Source: Kordiimonas pumila (lineage in GTDB: Bacteria > Pseudomonadota > Alphaproteobacteria > Sphingomonadales > Kordiimonadaceae). From it: 64,000 bases of DNA. This document shows positions 36,621 to 46,249 of the stretch, one piece after another; position 1 is the first letter of the stretch, and the number at the start of each line of letters is the position of its first letter. The stretch lies in NCBI RefSeq assembly GCF_015240255.1, contig NZ_CP061205.1, positions 682,001 through 746,000 of the forward strand, in the 5' to 3' direction. Under the pieces are notes generated by a model, which was given only the letters and a program-made list of their open reading frames with translations, searched no databases and was not told where the DNA came from. The position numbers and the translations under genes were made by a program.

Positions 36621-38612
36621 TTATGCGTTTCCGCTTGGCATGGTGCTCTCTTGCACCAGTGCGGCGATCGCTTCATCCAGATCCATCACTGTTTGATCGT
36701 TCGATCCAAGGCGCCTGATACTCACTTTATTGTCTTCCGCTTCACGCATGCCTACCACCAAAATAACAGGTACTTTGGCATGGCTGTGCTCGCGTACTTT
36801 ATAGTTTATTTTCTCGTTCCTGAGGTCAACCTCGGCCCGAATACCTGCCGCCTTTAGTTTGGCGTGCACATCGCTTGCGTAGCCGTGGGCGTCAGACACA
36901 ATGGGGGCTACCACTGCCTGTGTTGGCGCAAGCCATAACGGCAGTTTACCAGCGTAATGCTCTATCATAATACCGATGAAACGCTCAAGCGTGCCCAGCA
37001 CTGCACGGTGCAGCATAACAGGTGTATGACGGTTACCATCTTCCCCTACATAGCTGGCGCCAAGCAGTTTTGGTATATTGGGGTCAAGCTGCAATGTGCC
37101 ACACTGCCATGTCCGGCCAATAGCATCATTCAGATGAAACTCAAGTTTGGGGCCGTAAAAAGCGCCTTCACCGGGTGCAAAGCCATAATCGAGGCCTGTT
37201 TCTTTCAGGGCATCTTCAAGGCGTTTTTCGGCCAGATCCCATTCTGCATCAGTGCCAGAACGCTTTTCAGGCCGTGTCGCAAGCAGCACTTTAAACTCGG
37301 GGAAGCCCAGATCATTATACACCTGCGACAGCAGGTTACAGAAATTAACAGTTTCTTCCGTGATCTGATCTTCACGGCAGAAAATGTGGGCATCATCCTG
37401 TGTCATTTGGCGCACACGCATCAGGCCGTGCAGGGCACCGTGCGCCTCGTTTCTATGGCAGCAGCCAAATTCAGCCATGCGAATAGGCAGATCGCGGTAA
37501 CTTTTAATGCCCTGTTTGAAAATCTGAACATGCGCGGGGCAGTTCATGGGTTTCAGAGCCATGAGTTTGCCTTCGCCAGACAGAATAGGGCCTTCTTCTT
37601 CCGTGTTTGGTATTTCGTCCGGCACCACAAACATATTCTCACGGAATTTTGCCCAGTGGCCAGATTGCTCCCAAAATTTACTATCCAGAAGCTGCGGTGT
37701 TTTCACTTCCACATAGCCTGCTTCCTGTAGGCGGTTACGGATGTATTTCTCCATTTGCAGCCAAACAGTGTAGCCTTGTGGGTGCCAGAAAACAGAACCT
37801 TGCGCCTCTTCCTGCAGGTGGAATAGGTCCATTTCTCGGCCCAGTTTGCGGTGGTCACGTTTTTCGGCTTCTTCCAACCTGTGCAGATAGTCTTTGAGTT
37901 CTTTTTTGTCTGTCCAGCAAGTGCCGTAAATGCGGGTTAGCATGGCGTTCTTGCTGTCGCCGCGCCAATAAGCACCAGCCACTTTCATTAGTTTGAAAGC
38001 ATCACCCAGCTTGCCAGTGGAAGGCAGGTGAGGGCCGCGACACAGGTCTTTCCAGTTGCCTTGACGGTAAACAGTGATTGGGCCATTTGCCGGTAGGTCA
38101 GTGATAATTTCGGCTTTATATTTTTCGCCAATTTCAGTGAAATGGGCAATAGCTTCGTCGCGGGCCCACACTTCGCGGGTTATTTTTTCGTCACGCGCTA
38201 CAATTTCGTGCATGCGCTTTTCGATGACAGCAAGATCTTCCTCGGTAAAGGGCTTGTCGCGGGCAAAGTCGTAGAAGAAGCCATCTTGAATATTTGGCCC
38301 AATTGTAACCTGCGTGCCGGGGAATAACTCCTGCACAGCTTCGGCCATCACGTGGGCGCAGTCATGCCGCAAAATATCAAGCGCTTCTTCTGTGTCGCGT
38401 TTGGTGATGATTGATACATCGCTGTCTGCTTCAATCTCGCGGTCCAAGTCCCATACGTCACCGTTTACCTTAACGGCGAGCGCGGCCTTCAGCAGGCCGG
38501 GGCCTATATCTGCGGCCAGCGTCGTGCCCGTCACCGGCTTATCAAACGTGCGTACGCTGCCATCAGGCAGGCGCAGGTTGACCGGATTTTGTACACTCGA
38601 TTGTTCGCTCAT
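36621..38612 (-). CDS. thrS: Threonyl-tRNA synthetase
   Basis: This 663-residue class II synthetase has an N-terminal TGS domain (residues about 10-70), an editing domain with H-D-C-A-H (near 83) and a late C-R-G-P-H zinc segment, then the catalytic core with P-M-N-C-P-A-H (zinc Cys) and [12 protein letters not shown], and a C-terminal anticodon-binding domain. It lies upstream of infC on the same strand. No leader or T-box was found in the upstream 214 bases. Confidence 0.97.
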   Translation of the reverse strand: MSEQSSVQNPVNLRLPDGSVRTFDKPVTGTTLAADIGPGLLKAALAVKVNGDVWDLDREIEADSDVSIITKRDTEEALDILRHDCAHVMAEAVQELFPGTQVTIGPNIQDGFFYDFARDKPFTEEDLAVIEKRMHEIVARDEKITREVWARDEAIAHFTEIGEKYKAEIITDLPANGPITVYRQGNWKDLCRGPHLPSTGKLGDAFKLMKVAGAYWRGDSKNAMLTRIYGTCWTDKKELKDYLHRLEEAEKRDHRKLGREMDLFHLQEEAQGSVFWHPQGYTVWLQMEKYIRNRLQEAGYVEVKTPQLLDSKFWEQSGHWAKFRENMFVVPDEIPNTEEEGPILSGEGKLMALKPMNCPAHVQIFKQGIKSYRDLPIRMAEFGCCHRNEAHGALHGLMRVRQMTQDDAHIFCREDQITEETVNFCNLLSQVYNDLGFPEFKVLLATRPEKRSGTDAEWDLAEKRLEDALKETGLDYGFAPGEGAFYGPKLEFHLNDAIGRTWQCGTLQLDPNIPKLLGASYVGEDGNRHTPVMLHRAVLGTLERFIGIMIEHYAGKLPLWLAPTQAVVAPIVSDAHGYASDVHAKLKAAGIRAEVDLRNEKINYKVREHSHAKVPVILVVGMREAEDNKVSIRRLGSNDQTVMDLDEAIAALVQESTMPSGNA

Positions 38613-38826
38613 GGCAGATAGGCCCTTAAATTATAAAAAAACATGGACTCGCGAGTTAAAGCGGGCTGCGGCGGAAGTCAAGCATAGCAAGGCAAAACGG
38701 CCTTAATTTCTACAATTATTTTCTATGACTGTCTTTCCCCTGCACACCAATTGGGATATTGAGCCGCCTTGCCTTGCCTGCTAGGGTCTGCGGGAATGTG
38801 TTTTTGATTAGATGGAGAGTTTGCTA

Positions 38827-39588
38827 ATGCCTGAAACCCGCATCCTTGAAACCGCGCACGGCACGCGTATTGCCTATAAGCGTACAAAAGGCAAAGGACC
38901 GGGTGTTGTGTTCCTGCCCGGTTTCATGAGCGATATGGAAGGCGGTAAGGCAACAGCGCTGGAGGCATGGTGTGTGGCTGAGGGCCAAGCCTTTGTGCGG
39001 TTTGATTATCAGGGCCACGGTGTCTCTGAAGGCAAGTTTGCAGATGGTACTATTGGCCTTTGGGCCAAAGACGCAATCGCGGTGATCGATAAGCTGACAG
39101 AAGGTCCGCAAATTGTGGTGGGGTCTTCTATGGGTGGCTGGATCGGCCTTTTAGCAGCAAAGGCCAGACCGGGACGAGTAAAGGCCTTTGTTGGCTTGGC
39201 GGCTGCCCCTGATTTCACTGTCCGTATGTGGGAAGGATTTGATGAAGCCACCCGCGCTGAAGTGCTGGAAAATGGCTTTATGAAGCGCCCGTGTGATTAC
39301 GGCGACGAGCCTTACACCATAACCAAAGCGCTGATTGATGATGGTTGGCAAAACCGGGTGCTGAACGCGCCTATACACCTTGATATACCGGTGCGGCTTA
39401 TTCAGGGCACATTAGACCCCGATGTACCGTGGCAAACAGCGCAGCAGATAGCAGACTGCATTGTGGGCGAGAATACAGAGGTTATTCTTGTGCCGGGCGG
39501 CGACCACCGACTGTCGCGAGATATTGACCTCAAGCGCCTGACCCGTATGGTGGGTGAACTTACGAAAGATCTACCTTATGGCCGGTAA
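38827..39588 (+). CDS. Alpha/beta hydrolase, serine esterase/thioesterase type
   Basis: The ATG at 38827 follows GGAGAG by seven bases and gives 253 residues. The nucleophile elbow G-S-S-M-G-G is near residue 102, with Asp in L-D-P-D-V-P near 200 and His in G-G-D-H-R-L-S near 230. The layout resembles bacterial relatives of ABHD10-type thioesterases. The gene ends 11 bases inside the nth reading frame, so the two are probably co-expressed. Confidence 0.82.
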   Translation: MPETRILETAHGTRIAYKRTKGKGPGVVFLPGFMSDMEGGKATALEAWCVAEGQAFVRFDYQGHGVSEGKFADGTIGLWAKDAIAVIDKLTEGPQIVVGSSMGGWIGLLAAKARPGRVKAFVGLAAAPDFTVRMWEGFDEATRAEVLENGFMKRPCDYGDEPYTITKALIDDGWQNRVLNAPIHLDIPVRLIQGTLDPDVPWQTAQQIADCIVGENTEVILVPGGDHRLSRDIDLKRLTRMVGELTKDLPYGR

Positions 39589-40234
39589 ATATTCAAAGTT
39601 GAACCGCGATCAGGTTTTTGAGTTTTTCAGGCGGTTGGCAGAAGATAACCCAAACCCTGAGGGCGAGCTTGATTATGTGAACGAGTTTACACTTCTGGTA
39701 GCGGTTGTGCTCTCCGCACAGGCGACAGATGTGGGGGTGAATAAAGCCACAAAAAACCTGTGGCCAGTGGCAGATACACCAGAGAAAATGTATGCCCTCG
39801 GGGTGGACGGTTTGAAGCAATATATCAAAACCATAGGGCTTTATAATTCAAAGGCAGAGAATGTTATAAAGCTGTGCCGCGATCTTATAGACAAGCACGG
39901 CAGCAAGGTGCCAGAGACTCGGGCAGAGCTGGAGGCGCTCGCCGGTGTTGGCCGAAAAACCGCCAATGTGGTGCTAAACATTGCTTTTGGTCAGCCCACC
40001 TGCGCAGTAGACACGCATATTTTTAGGGTTTCAAACCGCACTGGCCTTGCACCCGGTAAGGATGTGCTAAAAGTGGAACTGGCACTTGAAAAGGTTATTC
40101 CAGAACCGTTTTGTCTTCATGCGCACCACTGGCTTATTCTACTGGGCCGCTACATCTGTAAGGCTCGCAAGCCTGACTGTATGCAGTGTAAGCTTACAGA
40201 TATTTGCCTGTATAAAGAAAAGGTAGAGGCTTAA
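39578..40234 (+). CDS. nth: Endonuclease III (DNA glycosylase/AP lyase)
   Basis: From the ATG at 39578, which overlaps the hydrolase gene, this is 218 residues. The helix-hairpin-helix contains the catalytic Lys in G-V-G-R-K-T-A-N-V, and the catalytic Asp is in V-D-T-H-I-F-R. The 4Fe-4S cluster motif C-x6-C-x2-C-x5-C ends the protein. It removes oxidised pyrimidines in base-excision repair. The size is typical. Confidence 0.95.
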   Translation: MAGKYSKLNRDQVFEFFRRLAEDNPNPEGELDYVNEFTLLVAVVLSAQATDVGVNKATKNLWPVADTPEKMYALGVDGLKQYIKTIGLYNSKAENVIKLCRDLIDKHGSKVPETRAELEALAGVGRKTANVVLNIAFGQPTCAVDTHIFRVSNRTGLAPGKDVLKVELALEKVIPEPFCLHAHHWLILLGRYICKARKPDCMQCKLTDICLYKEKVEA

Positions 40235-40319
40235 ATTTTTTACAGAAAGGTGTTTGTTGCCACGGATTTGCCATGAATTCTTCATATCTATTGCGCCTGA
40301 ACTAAAGATTAGTTTTATC

Positions 40320-40351
40320 TACCATAAGCTGCCTGTTGCAGGTTTATGGTA
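40320..40351. repeat. Imperfect inverted repeat between nth and the acidic lipoprotein gene
   Basis: TACCATAAGCTGC and GCAGGTTTATGGTA are nearly complementary around a short spacer. There is no T-run after it. It may be a hairpin that ends nth or an operator for the lipoprotein gene. Confidence 0.4.
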
Positions 40352-40433
40352 AACACGCTAGGCTTAAGGCGCTCTATGGGCTGGAGCACCGTGTTTGCAG
40401 TTTTACAAACAAACTTTTTTAGGAGGGGATTTT

Positions 40434-40718
40434 ATGCGTAACGGATTGACAGTATTATTGGCATCAGCAGCACTTTTCACACTTTCAGCGTGCGGCGATA
40501 ACGCTGGCGACGAACATAAGGCTGATGAAATGGCGCCTGCTGCGGAAGCAGCAGCAGACGACATGAAAGAGGCAATGGATGACGCCACTGATAGTGCGAA
40601 AGAAATGATGGATGATGCATCTGACAGTATGGAAGAAGCTGCTGACGATGCCAAAGAAGCTTGGAAAGATGCCAAGGAAGAAATGGAAGATGCAGCAGAA
40701 GAAGCAAAAGACGAGTAA
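40434..40718 (+). CDS. Small acidic lipoprotein with Asp/Glu/Ala-rich helical repeats
   Basis: The ATG at 40434 has AGGAGGGG upstream. The 94-residue protein has a signal peptide ending in the lipobox L-S-A-C20-G-D. The rest is almost entirely D, E, A, K, M and S in short repeating units such as D-D-A-T-D-S-A-K-E and D-D-A-S-D-S-M-E-E, predicted to form a charged amphipathic helix. I do not recognise a family with known function. It ends before a hairpin terminator and appears monocistronic. Confidence 0.8.
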   Translation: MRNGLTVLLASAALFTLSACGDNAGDEHKADEMAPAAEAAADDMKEAMDDATDSAKEMMDDASDSMEEAADDAKEAWKDAKEEMEDAAEEAKDE

Positions 40719-40747
40719 GACGCTTTTTTGCGGGCTGCAGGTTTATA

Positions 40748-40774
40748 ACAGGTCGGGTTTTTACCCGGCCTGTT
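40748..40774 (+). terminator. Terminator after the acidic lipoprotein gene
   Basis: ACAGGTCGGGT and ACCCGGCCTGT pair (one G-T wobble) around a four-T loop and are followed by TTTGTTT. It lies only 17 bases before the next gene start. Confidence 0.7.
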
Positions 40775-40790
40775 TGTTTATGGAGCGTTT

Positions 40791-41207
40791 ATGCCAGAGG
40801 TTACAGAATTTTCGCTGCACTCACAGCTGGCGGCAGACACATTTGAGGTTGGAACCTTTACCTTGTCGCGCGTTCTGCTTATGAACGATAGCAACTATCC
40901 ATGGCTTATTCTGGTGCCTGCGCGCGCGGGTGTTCGTGAAATGCATGAGCTGGCGGAAGCTGATCAGCAACAACTGATGTATGAGATAACCCATACATCC
41001 AAGGCACTTGAAGCGCTAACAGGGGCAGATAAAATGAATGTGGCGGCGCTTGGTAATATGGTGCCACAGCTTCATGTTCATATTATTGCTCGCTTTAAAG
41101 CTGACCCGGCATGGCCTGGCCCTGTTTGGGGTAAGGTGCCGTCTGTTCCTTACAGTGACTTAGAGGCTCCAAAAGTGTGCGGGAATTTAAGAGAGGCTTT
41201 ACTTTGA
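40791..41207 (+). CDS. HIT-domain protein (diadenosine polyphosphate hydrolase-like)
   Basis: This 138-residue protein ends its fold with V-P-Q-L-H-V-H-I-I-A-R-F, a HIT motif where the first His is replaced by Gln. This is typical of one HIT subfamily annotated as Ap4A-type hydrolase. It differs from the HinT-type gene at 16908-17276. Catalytic activity is uncertain given the substituted first His. Confidence 0.85.
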   Translation: MPEVTEFSLHSQLAADTFEVGTFTLSRVLLMNDSNYPWLILVPARAGVREMHELAEADQQQLMYEITHTSKALEALTGADKMNVAALGNMVPQLHVHIIARFKADPAWPGPVWGKVPSVPYSDLEAPKVCGNLREALL

Positions 41208-41255
41208 AAAGGGCTTAGGGAAATATGACAGCATATACATGAAATTGGGGGATGT

Positions 41256-41672
41256 ATGACTGAAATGAAAGATGTAGTTGGTGAAGTTTTAAGTAAAAAC
41301 GCAGAAGGCTTTGAAAAAAAAGATGCAAGAATGATGGCAACGGTTGGCTTTATTCTAGCGGCACTCAATGGTACTTTCGCTGTAATATTTTTTCTATTTT
41401 ATAATGCGCCGATAGAGACCACCATTTTTATGGTGATTAATGCCCTTACTCTTTCGTTTCTATCATGGCGAGTACAGCAGTACTCTGCCTTAGCAGGTAA
41501 AACACTTTTTTTAACAGTGATTTTGTTGATTTGCGGGCTGCTCAGTCAAGCTCTTTCGGAAGGCCCATCATATAGTCAATTGATAGCGCGATTAATTGTT
41601 GGGGGTATTATTATCACAAAAATGTACCCTGGGATAAGTTCACTAAAGATATTGTCGAGCACATATCCTTAA
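41256..41672 (+). CDS. Hypothetical membrane protein, possibly truncated by an in-frame stop
   Basis: This 138-residue frame has four predicted membrane helices (residues about 29-49, 55-72, 80-98 and 106-120). I do not recognise a family. The same frame continues past its TAA (41670-41672) for 29 more sense codons to a second TAA at 41760-41762, and that tail encodes a strongly hydrophobic helix. The base composition here is A/T-richer than in neighbouring genes. Either the gene has lost its C-terminus or the tail is a chance frame. Confidence 0.6.
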   Translation: MTEMKDVVGEVLSKNAEGFEKKDARMMATVGFILAALNGTFAVIFFLFYNAPIETTIFMVINALTLSFLSWRVQQYSALAGKTLFLTVILLICGLLSQALSEGPSYSQLIARLIVGGIIITKMYPGISSLKILSSTYP

Positions 41673-41762
41673 AATAATGGCTGGGGAACGTATGTGGTAC
41701 TTGGTTTTGCATGGCTAATTGCATTAAACACGATTCTCGGAGTGTTGTTTCGCCTGCTCTAA
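41673..41762 (+). pseudogene. In-frame hydrophobic tail after the stop of the membrane protein gene
   Basis: Codons directly after the TAA read N-N-G-W-G-T-Y-V-V-L-G-F-A-W-L-I, then more hydrophobic residues, ending R-L-L-stop. No good start codon with ribosome site exists here, so it is more likely the lost end of the upstream gene than a separate gene. It overlaps the 3' end of the convergent oxidoreductase gene by four bases. Confidence 0.35.
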
Positions 41763-42799
41763 AGACGAAGGGTTTTGCCGGTTTCACTGCTTTTGGCGGC
41801 TAGCTCAATCAGTTTAATAGTCATAAGCGCGTCTTTTGCTGCAACAGGAGCTAGGCCCTTGTGCAGAATAGCGTCTTTCATGAGGCTGAAAAACTGTTGG
41901 TAGCCGCCGCGCTCTGTTGGTAAAGTTTCGGTGCTATCTGTGCGGTAGAGGGTGCCGTAATGCTTTGGCTCTTCATCCGCCCATTCTTTGGGCACGGGTT
42001 TCATTCCAGCTTTCAATCTGTCTTCCTGTGGGTCTAGGCCGTATTTTTCGTAGGTGCCCAATTCTCCTTGCACTTGAAAGCGGCGGTTTGGCCCTGCTGA
42101 AAACACACTCATATGCAGCACGGCCAGCATATCTGCATAGTGCAGGGTTATGTGCGCAAGGTCGGTTGTAGTGCCGCCGGGGCGCATGGTTTTGCAGGTG
42201 GCACTAATTGCCTCTGGCGGCCCAAAAAGCTGCAAGGCCTGATCCAGAAGGTGCGAACCCAGATCATAAAGCAGACCGCCGCCGTTTGCCGCGGTTTCGC
42301 GCCAACGGTCACGCACATCCATGCGAAAGCGGTCAAAGTGGCTTTCAAAATAGCGAATTTTGCCAAGTGTGTTGTTTTTTATAAGTTTCTTAATGGTTAG
42401 GAAGTCACCGTCCCAGCGGCGGTTATGGTAAACAGTTAAAATCTTACCGCGCTCTTCCGCCAGCTTGATCAGTTCTTCGCCGTCTTTGGACCGTGTAACA
42501 AATGGTTTCTCAACCACCACATGCATGTCGTTTAGGAGTGCATGTTTTATAAGAGAGTAATGTACATCGTTAGGTGCGGTGATGATGAGAAGGTCAGCGC
42601 CCGCCTGCTCGATCATTACCTCTGCTGATTTGAAAACCGCCATACCCGGCATGGCCTTTTCAATAGCAGCAGTTTGGCTGCTACTGATAGCCACTAAATC
42701 ATAAGCTAGCTGAGCCATCAAAAACGGAATATGGAAGGTTTGGGCTGAGTATCCGTATCCGACAACAGCGGTTTTGATGGTGTCTGGCAGTGCTGACAT
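41759..42799 (-). CDS. Gfo/Idh/MocA-family oxidoreductase
   Basis: This 346-residue enzyme has an N-terminal Rossmann fold (G-Y-G-Y-S-A-Q near residue 14), the family motif V-V-E-K-P-F near 94-99 with the catalytic Lys, and a C-terminal alpha/beta domain. D-L-G-S-H-L-L-D near 180 contains the usual His/Asp pair. Substrate is probably a sugar or polyol derivative; nothing local says which. It lies 41 bases after purH. Confidence 0.87.
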   Translation of the reverse strand: MSALPDTIKTAVVGYGYSAQTFHIPFLMAQLAYDLVAISSSQTAAIEKAMPGMAVFKSAEVMIEQAGADLLIITAPNDVHYSLIKHALLNDMHVVVEKPFVTRSKDGEELIKLAEERGKILTVYHNRRWDGDFLTIKKLIKNNTLGKIRYFESHFDRFRMDVRDRWRETAANGGGLLYDLGSHLLDQALQLFGPPEAISATCKTMRPGGTTTDLAHITLHYADMLAVLHMSVFSAGPNRRFQVQGELGTYEKYGLDPQEDRLKAGMKPVPKEWADEEPKHYGTLYRTDSTETLPTERGGYQQFFSLMKDAILHKGLAPVAAKDALMTIKLIELAAKSSETGKTLRL

Positions 42800-42816
42800 T
42801 CTGGTCTTTCGTGAGG

Positions 42817-42833
42817 GGGGGCAATATGCCCCC
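42817..42833 (-). other. G/C hairpin between purH and the oxidoreductase gene
   Basis: GGGGGCA-ATA-TGCCCCC is a perfect seven-pair hairpin in the 41-base gap. No T-run follows, and the hairpin sits 17 bases before the oxidoreductase start, where no other clear ribosome site is visible. It may stop or attenuate transcription, or limit translation of the downstream gene. Confidence 0.4.
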
Positions 42834-42840
42834 AGAGTAT

Positions 42841-44421
42841 TTAGTGGCGGAAGTGGCGCATGCCAGTAAAGACCATGGCAAGGCCAGCGGCGTCTGCGGC
42901 ATCAATAACATCTTGGTCGCGCATGCTGCCACCCGGCTGGATAACTGCTGTAGCCCCAGCTTCTGCAGCCGCCAGAAGGCCGTCTGCAAACGGGAAAAAG
43001 GCGTCAGACGCTACAACACTTCCTTTTGCAAGGCTTTCGGTATCCCCAGCTGTTTCAGCGGCTTCACCAGCGCGGATAGCGGCAATGCGGCTACTGTCGC
43101 GGCGGTTCATTTGCCCGGCGCCGATGCCCACAGTCATGCCGTCACGCACATAAACAATAGCGTTGGATTTCACATGTTTTGCCACTTGAAATGCAAACAG
43201 CATGTCGTTCAGTTCTGTGTCTGATGGCGCGCGTTTGGTAACCACTTTCAGGTCTGCTTTCGTGATACGGCCTGTATCGCGGTTTTGAACCAGATAGCCC
43301 CCAGCCACAGTTTTTACCATTTTGGCACTTTGTACCGGGTCTGCAAGGCCGCCTGTGGTGAGCAAGCGCAGATTCTTTTTAGCTGCAATGATAGCCATTG
43401 CTTCTTCGGTTACCTCAGGGGCGATGATCACCTCAGTAAACACCTTTACAATCTCTGCTGCGGTTTCAGCGTCTACACGGCCATTTAAAGCAACAATGCC
43501 GCCAAAGGCAGAAACAGGGTCACACTTAAGGGCTTTTTCGTAAGCTTCCTTGAGCGTAGCGCCAGTGGCAACGCCGCATGGGTTTGCATGCTTGATAATG
43601 GCAACAGTTGGCACAGCAGGGTCAAACTCGCTTACAAGTTCAAAGGCGGCGTCTGTATCATTAAGGTTATTGTAAGATAGTTCCTTGCCCTGATGCTGCA
43701 CGGCGGTGGCAATGCCGGGGCGGTTTTCTGCGTTTTTGTAAAAGGCGGCTACTTGGTGCGGGTTTTCCCCGTAGCGGCATTCCTGCACTTTGGTGCCTGC
43801 AACCGTCATACGGTCAGGGAACGTGACACCATTTTGTGCGGCGTACCACTGGCTGATAGCGGTGTCGTATGCGGCGGTACGGGCATAGGCTTTGGCTGCC
43901 ATTGCTTTTCTGGTTGCGTGGCTGGTGCCACCCTGCTCGCTAATTTCAGCAATGATCGCCGGGTAATCAGCCGGGTCGGTAATGATTGTTACAAATTTGT
44001 GGTTTTTGGCAGCTGACCGCACCATGGCCGGGCCGCCAATGTCTATATTTTCTATGCAGGTATCAAAATCAGCGCCAGACGCAACCGTTGCTTCAAACGG
44101 GTAAAGGTTCACGGCAACAAGATCGATACCACCAATATCATGCTCTTTCATCGCGGCTACATGGTCGGCCTTATCTCTCAGCGCGAGGAAGCCCCCGTGG
44201 ATTTTAGGATGCAGAGTTTTTACGCGGCCATCCATCATTTCAGGGAAACCGGTATGCTCAGCTACTTCCTTTACCGAAATGCCAGCATCCCTTAGCGCTT
44301 TTGCAGAACCGCCCGTTGAAAGAATTTCAGCGCCTGTTGCTGCAAGAGCTTTAGCAAGCTCTATAAGGCCAGTTTTGTCAGAAACAGAAAGAAGCGCACG
44401 CTTGATGGTCACTTTGCTCAT
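42841..44421 (-). CDS. purH: AICAR transformylase/IMP cyclohydrolase
   Basis: This 526-residue bifunctional enzyme performs the last two steps of IMP synthesis. The N-terminal MGS-like cyclohydrolase contains S-V-S-D-K-T-G-L and [10 protein letters not shown]; the C-terminal AICARFT part has K-H-A-N-P-C-G-V near 280 and ends F-R-H. It also recycles AICAR made by HisF. It follows the heparinase-like gene by 51 bases on the minus strand, a common alphaproteobacterial order. Confidence 0.97.
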   Translation of the reverse strand: MSKVTIKRALLSVSDKTGLIELAKALAATGAEILSTGGSAKALRDAGISVKEVAEHTGFPEMMDGRVKTLHPKIHGGFLALRDKADHVAAMKEHDIGGIDLVAVNLYPFEATVASGADFDTCIENIDIGGPAMVRSAAKNHKFVTIITDPADYPAIIAEISEQGGTSHATRKAMAAKAYARTAAYDTAISQWYAAQNGVTFPDRMTVAGTKVQECRYGENPHQVAAFYKNAENRPGIATAVQHQGKELSYNNLNDTDAAFELVSEFDPAVPTVAIIKHANPCGVATGATLKEAYEKALKCDPVSAFGGIVALNGRVDAETAAEIVKVFTEVIIAPEVTEEAMAIIAAKKNLRLLTTGGLADPVQSAKMVKTVAGGYLVQNRDTGRITKADLKVVTKRAPSDTELNDMLFAFQVAKHVKSNAIVYVRDGMTVGIGAGQMNRRDSSRIAAIRAGEAAETAGDTESLAKGSVVASDAFFPFADGLLAAAEAGATAVIQPGGSMRDQDVIDAADAAGLAMVFTGMRHFRH

Positions 44422-44472
44422 AAAAATACCTTACTCACTCAGAACATCTGAAAGGGGCTCTTGTTACCCTGA

Positions 44473-46221
44473 TCAGATATCCATTTCACTTAATTGCCAT
44501 GTACAAATGGGGGTTTCATTTTCCCGATTCGGGATGGTTACAACAATTTGTCGGGCTGCAACCGGTTTGTCAGGTCTGCTCACATAAAGGCTGTCTTCAA
44601 TATTTGCCTTGGCGCCAGAGCCTTTATCAACATCAAAAATCCAGACACGGCCACTTTTAAGGGCCAGTGTAATTCTGCCATCCGGGGCTTTGGTTGCTTC
44701 AACGCTAGGGTGCAAATGAAACCGTAAAACCACAGTATGCCCTTGCAACTTTTGGGATTTTGGCCCAAAAAGCTTGTCTTCCCCCAGCAGTTTTTTACCG
44801 TTAGCCGTGAGGGTTAGGGCGCGTTCATGTTTTACACCAAACCGCTTTAGGTAGCCATCATGTATAAGCCGAATACGTGTGCCGTTTTCCAGTGTTTCAC
44901 GCAGTGTTAGTGTTTCCGTTACACCAGCACCCAGTTTGCCGTTATCCATAAGCCGCGAACTGTTTCTATCAGCAACAATAAGGGCAGAATGGGCAGCGGT
45001 TGACCGTGTCATGACTGCAAGTTCTGGAAACGGGCCACGATCACTTGCCGGGCCAACATTTACAATAAGCCGCTCCTGTGCCACCGATAACTCGAACGAT
45101 CCAGTCCCGGCATGGGCCTTTTTCATTAGAGGCCAAGCAGGTGGGGTGCCGGTATCCATAATCAGGCAGGTTGCTGCAGCGGTAACACGCTGTATACCAC
45201 TGTAGGCGCTGTTCTCCGTGGCTTTGCCTTTGGCTTCACTTGCCGCCAAAACGGCGTTGGTACCGTGGCCACCTTCCGCCGACACACCGCCAATTTGGGC
45301 AAAACTGCCGTCACCGTGGCGCATGGCACGAATGTAGGGCGCGATGCGATCAAGCGTAATCTGTACCCACGATGGCAGATCGCTATCCGTTTCTACATAG
45401 GCGCTGCGCACAAGAATAAGCAGTTGCATGGTGCGAATAACATCAGCTGCGTTGCGGCTTGCAGGGCCGCCGTCAGGCAAAATAAAGGTTTTGCAGGTGC
45501 GTTCCAGAAACCGGGTGCCCCGTGCATGCAGGGCGCTACCGCCGGGAAGTAATAACCCGGCCAGTGTTAATGCTGTACCGGTATATATTTCAGAGAGGCC
45601 TGCTGGCACATCGCTGTGCACACGTGCCAAGTGCCGTGCCTGCCGTGCCATGGTGTGTAACACTTTCGACCGGTAAACCAAATCAAGCGATGACAGAATG
45701 AGCGGCGCATGCACAAACCAGTTGATCAGTCTGCGGGCAAGGGTTTCTGCTTGCCAGATTTCCCTATCCCACTTTTCGCCAACAGGCAGCCACCAACCAA
45801 TGATGGTTTCGGCGGCATCGCGGGCTTTTTTCTGGTCATGTGTTTGCGCCAGATCCTGTAGCCAGTGAAAACTGTGGGCATATCGGCGGAATGAGGGTGA
45901 GGCTTTATCAAGCTTTTGCCAAAAAGCAGGCTCAAGTTTGTGCTGTTCGCCAGCATGTAGCATATCGCCGCCAAAAATCGCCGAACCAAGCGTTGCGTTG
46001 CCGGGGGCTGGGTCATCCGGGCTGCCAAGCAGTTGAACAGGGTGCCTGCCCTTCAGTCGGTACTCATAGAGGCTGGAGCCATAGCCCCATTCCTTTACTG
46101 CCCGGCTGATTTTTTGCCAAACTTCCTGCGGCAGATAAAAGCCCGTATCACGCCTTAAAGTGCTGCGTGTAAGGGGCGCATTGGAAGCATAACCGGCAAT
46201 TTTATCAAAGGCCGCATTCAT
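44473..46221 (-). CDS. Heparinase II/III-family protein
   Basis: This 582-residue protein has an all-helical N-terminal toroid region (about 50-330) and a beta-sandwich C-terminal region (about 350-560), the layout of heparinase II/III proteins. No obvious signal peptide is seen. It lies between rpe and purH, where a member of this family is found in many Alphaproteobacteria; its function there is not established. A polysaccharide lyase or envelope-glycan role is inference. Confidence 0.85.
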   Translation of the reverse strand: MNAAFDKIAGYASNAPLTRSTLRRDTGFYLPQEVWQKISRAVKEWGYGSSLYEYRLKGRHPVQLLGSPDDPAPGNATLGSAIFGGDMLHAGEQHKLEPAFWQKLDKASPSFRRYAHSFHWLQDLAQTHDQKKARDAAETIIGWWLPVGEKWDREIWQAETLARRLINWFVHAPLILSSLDLVYRSKVLHTMARQARHLARVHSDVPAGLSEIYTGTALTLAGLLLPGGSALHARGTRFLERTCKTFILPDGGPASRNAADVIRTMQLLILVRSAYVETDSDLPSWVQITLDRIAPYIRAMRHGDGSFAQIGGVSAEGGHGTNAVLAASEAKGKATENSAYSGIQRVTAAATCLIMDTGTPPAWPLMKKAHAGTGSFELSVAQERLIVNVGPASDRGPFPELAVMTRSTAAHSALIVADRNSSRLMDNGKLGAGVTETLTLRETLENGTRIRLIHDGYLKRFGVKHERALTLTANGKKLLGEDKLFGPKSQKLQGHTVVLRFHLHPSVEATKAPDGRITLALKSGRVWIFDVDKGSGAKANIEDSLYVSRPDKPVAARQIVVTIPNRENETPICTWQLSEMDI

Positions 46222-46249
46222 GGCGTGCCTGTTCCTTTATGAAGAAAGT

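Noticed and set aside
36957-37730. 257-codon plus-strand open frame inside thrS
   Set aside because: It is antisense to conserved thrS sequence; the translation shows no recognisable domain.
38613-38826. T-box or other leader in front of thrS
   Set aside because: No specifier-loop or antiterminator pattern was seen, and T-boxes are not expected in Proteobacteria.
40403-40675. Minus-strand Ser/Ala-rich frame over the acidic lipoprotein gene
   Set aside because: The low-complexity GAN/GCN-like codons of the real gene open the other frames by chance.
40540-40718. Repetitive DNA in the acidic lipoprotein, as a possible tandem repeat array
   Set aside because: Units vary in sequence and length and follow the reading frame; it is protein-level repetition, not a CRISPR or satellite array.
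42817-42833. G/C hairpin as a strong terminator for purH
   Set aside because: There is no T-run on the transcribed side; kept only as a hairpin of unknown role.
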